Source: Plakobranchus ocellatus
Lineage: Eukaryota; Mollusca; Gastropoda; Plakobranchidae
DNA length: 24,061 bases
Reading direction: 5' to 3'
Assembly: GCA_019648995.1 (NCBI GenBank)
Contig: BLXT01007988.1
Span: 2,049,321-2,073,381, forward strand
Shown: positions 21,642-24,061 of the stretch, one piece after another
Position numbering within the stretch: position 1 is the stretch's first letter
Layout of the letters: each line of letters opens with the position of its first letter
The notes under the pieces: generated by a model
What the model was told of the DNA's origin: nothing
Database searches by the model: none
What the model saw: the letters and a program-made list of their open reading frames with translations, nothing else
Position numbers and translations under genes: made by a program

Positions 21642-21773
21642 AGGGTTTGGTTTTTGTATATAGGCAGTCCACAACAAGATGATCTCAGGCTTTCAGGCCT
21701 TCCGCCAGGCCAGGGCGCCAGGGGCAGGGCTTGAACCTATGACAGAAGGGTCCCTGCATATCTCAGCATAGAC
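21642..21773 (-). mobile_element. tRNA-derived SINE, copy 2, 5'-truncated
   Basis: Same family and orientation as copy 1. On the minus strand GGTTCAAGCCC (21727-21737) fits the RNA polymerase III B-box consensus GGTTCRANNCC. The body contains GGCCTGAAAGCCTGAGATCA, then TTGTTGTGGACTGCCTATAT and a CAAAAACCAAACC tail. The A-box part is lost. TCACTGGGAT flanks the element at 21632-21641 and 21774-21783, a 10-bp target-site duplication. 5' truncation with a duplication is what incomplete reverse transcription produces. Confidence 0.83.
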
Positions 21774-21783
21774 TCACTGGGAT

Positions 21784-23524
21784 TATAAGAATGATATATC
21801 GAATAACATATCATTTAAGGATCTTTCACATAAAGCTGTCTACAAAAGAGAGAGCTACAAAAAAAAAAAAGACAAAATAGATAAATATTGTTAAATTTTA
21901 TGCATATGGATGAGATATAAACGGAGGGTCAGATTACAAAGATACAAAGTTTTACTAGGAAAACGAAACACCCAATGAAAGAACTGACAAACTATTTTTA
22001 AAGTTAAAAAGAATTAGAATTAAATTAAATATCTTTAAATGAGCAGCCTCAATTTATCACAGAATAACAGAATAATTTAATCAAATAACAAGTTTTTACC
22101 AACCAATATTAGAATCATAAATATTTTCTTGGGTTTCACCAACAACCATAAAGAAAGGAAATAAAGTATCTTACATTTCCACTCAGTCTTTTTCCTTCTT
22201 TACGCTACAGTGTCAAAAATAGACAATCAGAAAATTTTTTGTACACAGCACAGTAACTAGAACTAAGTGTACTAGAATTTTTTTTAATGAGCTTAGATTA
22301 CTTTAAAAAGATGACCTGAATTCAGAGAAAAACTGCTTCCACCTTTATACTTTTCACATATATCTGTTTTGAAAAAATCCTTGAACAAACGAGCAATGTA
22401 AGACTGAATTTTAAAGGACTTTGATTTCAAGAATTTTCATTTATACTTTGTTTATAGCCATTAAGACCAATGTTTGAAACATATAAGTATCATTCCCACT
22501 TTTCAAGGAGACCTAAAAAGACAAGAGCATATTCAGAAGAACATTGTAATGCATCTACTCAACTACTAGACTGCTGAGAGGAAAATTATAAGTCCAGAAA
22601 AGAAGCATTATATGTACAATGTCCAGACCTAGATCTGTACTTTATTTTATTAAAGATATTTCCATCCTATTTTTGCCTGATGACTTCTAGGTATAGAACC
22701 ACAAGACCTTTGCCAAATAAGGCAAAGTTGATTAAATTAGGGTGTCCTTAAACGAATGGATTGAACTCGATCACAGTGAAATTATTAACCATGCTAAGAC
22801 GGCCAGCACAATGACCATTTTGAAAAAAAAAAAAAAAAAAAAGTTGAATAACGAAGATCTACAAGGTAGCCTTTGTAAAAGAACATTTCTTGTTGATTAC
22901 AGAAATCACAAACAGACTAAATAGATTTATCATTCAAAACGGCAGCATTCTGGTCATTTAATGACAAATCGCTATTTAACCTAAACTGCAATGATCATTT
23001 CTTTTATGATCTAACTAAGCTGTCCATATTTTGTTAACTCATAGAACTGAACAAGGAAGTCTATAGAATTCAGGCAATTATTCAAATGGACAATGAGAAG
23101 AAATAGAAATCGACAGCACTCTATAAGAAATGACAACTTAATGCCCTACAAATCCTTTTGTAATTATTGCTAATAATAATAATACCTATGAAAGATACAG
23201 GAATACATGGGTTTAATGTTAAGTTAAATAAATGGCAAAGTGAGAGGCAAACAATGGCATACACTTTTTGGTTACATATTTTTACAGCAGTTGGTGCTTT
23301 GATTTTATCCCCATCACATCATACCAATGGCAGACATATCAAACCTCTGAAGTGCCTTCTTCGTTAAAAGGAGCTTCAAATTCAAAAGTTTGATATGCCT
23401 GCCATCGAGATAATGAAGGCCAAAAATAAAAATTCCATTCCATTCTAATTCAGTTTGTTATGGTTTAGCTGAGTTCAGAGATACAAAAGGCATCAGATAA
23501 CTCGAAAGCTGTGGATAATGGCTG
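21784..23524. other. A-rich region; possible 3' UTR of minus-strand gene
   Basis: It lies directly downstream, on the minus strand, of the stop at 23525. Minus-strand poly(A)-like signals occur at 23212-23217 (ATTAAA) and 22641-22646 (AATAAA). A 20-base A run near 22821-22840 would be a T run in the transcript. Plus-strand frames at 22742-22924 and 23167-23367 are AT-driven and not called. Confidence 0.35.
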
Positions 23525-23731
23525 TTAACCCTCAATATCAAGTTCCTCTAAAACATCATCTATCAGCCGCAACTTGTCATTGGCTTCTTCCATTTCACTG
23601 TAGGTTTGCACAAAGCTGGATATGTAGAAGCGAATCTCATCGATGATGTCGATACTGTCTGTCTCCTCACGCCCTTCAATCTGAGCAGCGTCTTCCACGA
23701 CAAGCTGCTTAAAATCGTCGCGGGCAATGAC
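23525..23731 (-). CDS. Terminal exon of an unidentified minus-strand gene
   Basis: On the minus strand an acceptor TTTCTGTAG precedes a 69-codon open stretch ending in TAA. It encodes 68 residues beginning VIARDDFKQL and ending DDVLEELDIEG. The peptide is strongly acidic and predicted helical, with IDEIRFYISSFVQTYSEMEEAN in the middle and a leucine/isoleucine heptad-like tail. Codon composition is much less AT-biased than the surroundings, and the second open frame gives an implausible Ser/Thr-rich peptide, so this frame is favoured. Phase is 0 if the exon starts at 23731. The rest of the gene lies beyond the right edge. I do not recognise the family and assign no function. It is convergent with the PNPLA8-like gene. 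Confidence 0.7.
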   Translation of the reverse strand, partial: VIARDDFKQLVVEDAAQIEGREETDSIDIIDEIRFYISSFVQTYSEMEEANDKLRLIDDVLEELDIEG

Positions 23732-23999
23732 CTACAGAAACCATGTGGGAGTTACATCACCATGTGAAAAATACTTTTATTTAAAAAGTTATTATAATTA
23801 GAAACAGTAGAGGTTGTCTTGGGGATAATTTTATGCAGCATACATAATGATAGAAGCAACAGCAGAGGCTGCAGTAATAGGAGTAGAAATAGCAGTCTTT
23901 GTGACAATTATAGCAGCATAGGTAATAACAGCAGCAGCAACTGAAGTGGTAGTAGAAGTAGTAGTAGTAGTAGTAGTAGTAATAGCAGTAGTTGTAATA

Positions 24000-24061
<62 letters not shown>
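23732..24061 (-). other. Last intron of the minus-strand gene (partial)
   Basis: Upstream of the acceptor on the minus strand. It contains imperfect AGC/AGT trinucleotide units from about 23850 that grade into a purer GTA tract. No further exon is visible before the window ends. Confidence 0.6.
23945..24061. repeat. (GTA)n microsatellite running off the window
   Basis: A trinucleotide AGT/GTA tract interrupted by AATAGCAGTAGTTGTAATAG, then pure for about 60 bp to the last base. Imperfect AGC and AGT units precede it from about 23850. Its true length cannot be judged here. Confidence 0.95.

Overview
The window looks like nuclear DNA of an invertebrate animal. It is very AT-rich, genes are split by GT-AG introns, microsatellites are abundant, and a tRNA-derived SINE family is present. 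The one gene I recognise resembles animal PNPLA8. A mollusc, perhaps a gastropod, fits the overall texture, but the sequence alone does not prove the lineage.

Layout. Positions 1-6417 hold no convincing coding sequence. They carry microsatellites, a SINE fragment (about 1147-1199), a 56-bp minisatellite (2116-2283), a hairpin pair followed by an A-tract (2546-2634), a CpG-dense patch (about 3195-3400), a long GAAA/GATA tract (4077-4371) and a CCAAT/GC-box patch (about 4640-4885) that could be a promoter. Positions 6537-13473 (+) encode a complete six-exon gene for a calcium-independent phospholipase A2 gamma (PNPLA8/iPLA2-gamma) homologue. The joined coding sequence is 1917 nt (638 codons plus stop), all splice phases agree, and the GGGxR oxyanion motif, GVSTG serine motif and DGG aspartate motif are intact. 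Its poly(A) signal lies about 25 nt after the stop.

From 13571 to 23524 there is about 10 kb without a convincing gene. It is rich in T homopolymers up to about 17.7 kb and in A homopolymers from about 18.2 kb, as might be expected between two converging transcripts. Two SINE copies with target-site duplications sit at 20765-20899 and 21642-21773. At the right edge, a minus-strand terminal exon (23525-23731, 68 codons plus stop) belongs to a second gene whose upstream exons lie beyond the window; I do not recognise the protein. Its last intron contains a long GTA microsatellite running off the end.

The PNPLA8-like enzyme and the minus-strand gene are convergent, and nothing shows a functional link between them. 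I found no new multi-gene system. The most noteworthy items are the SINE family, the loss of a PNPLA8-type C-terminal peroxisomal signal, and the unidentified terminal exon.
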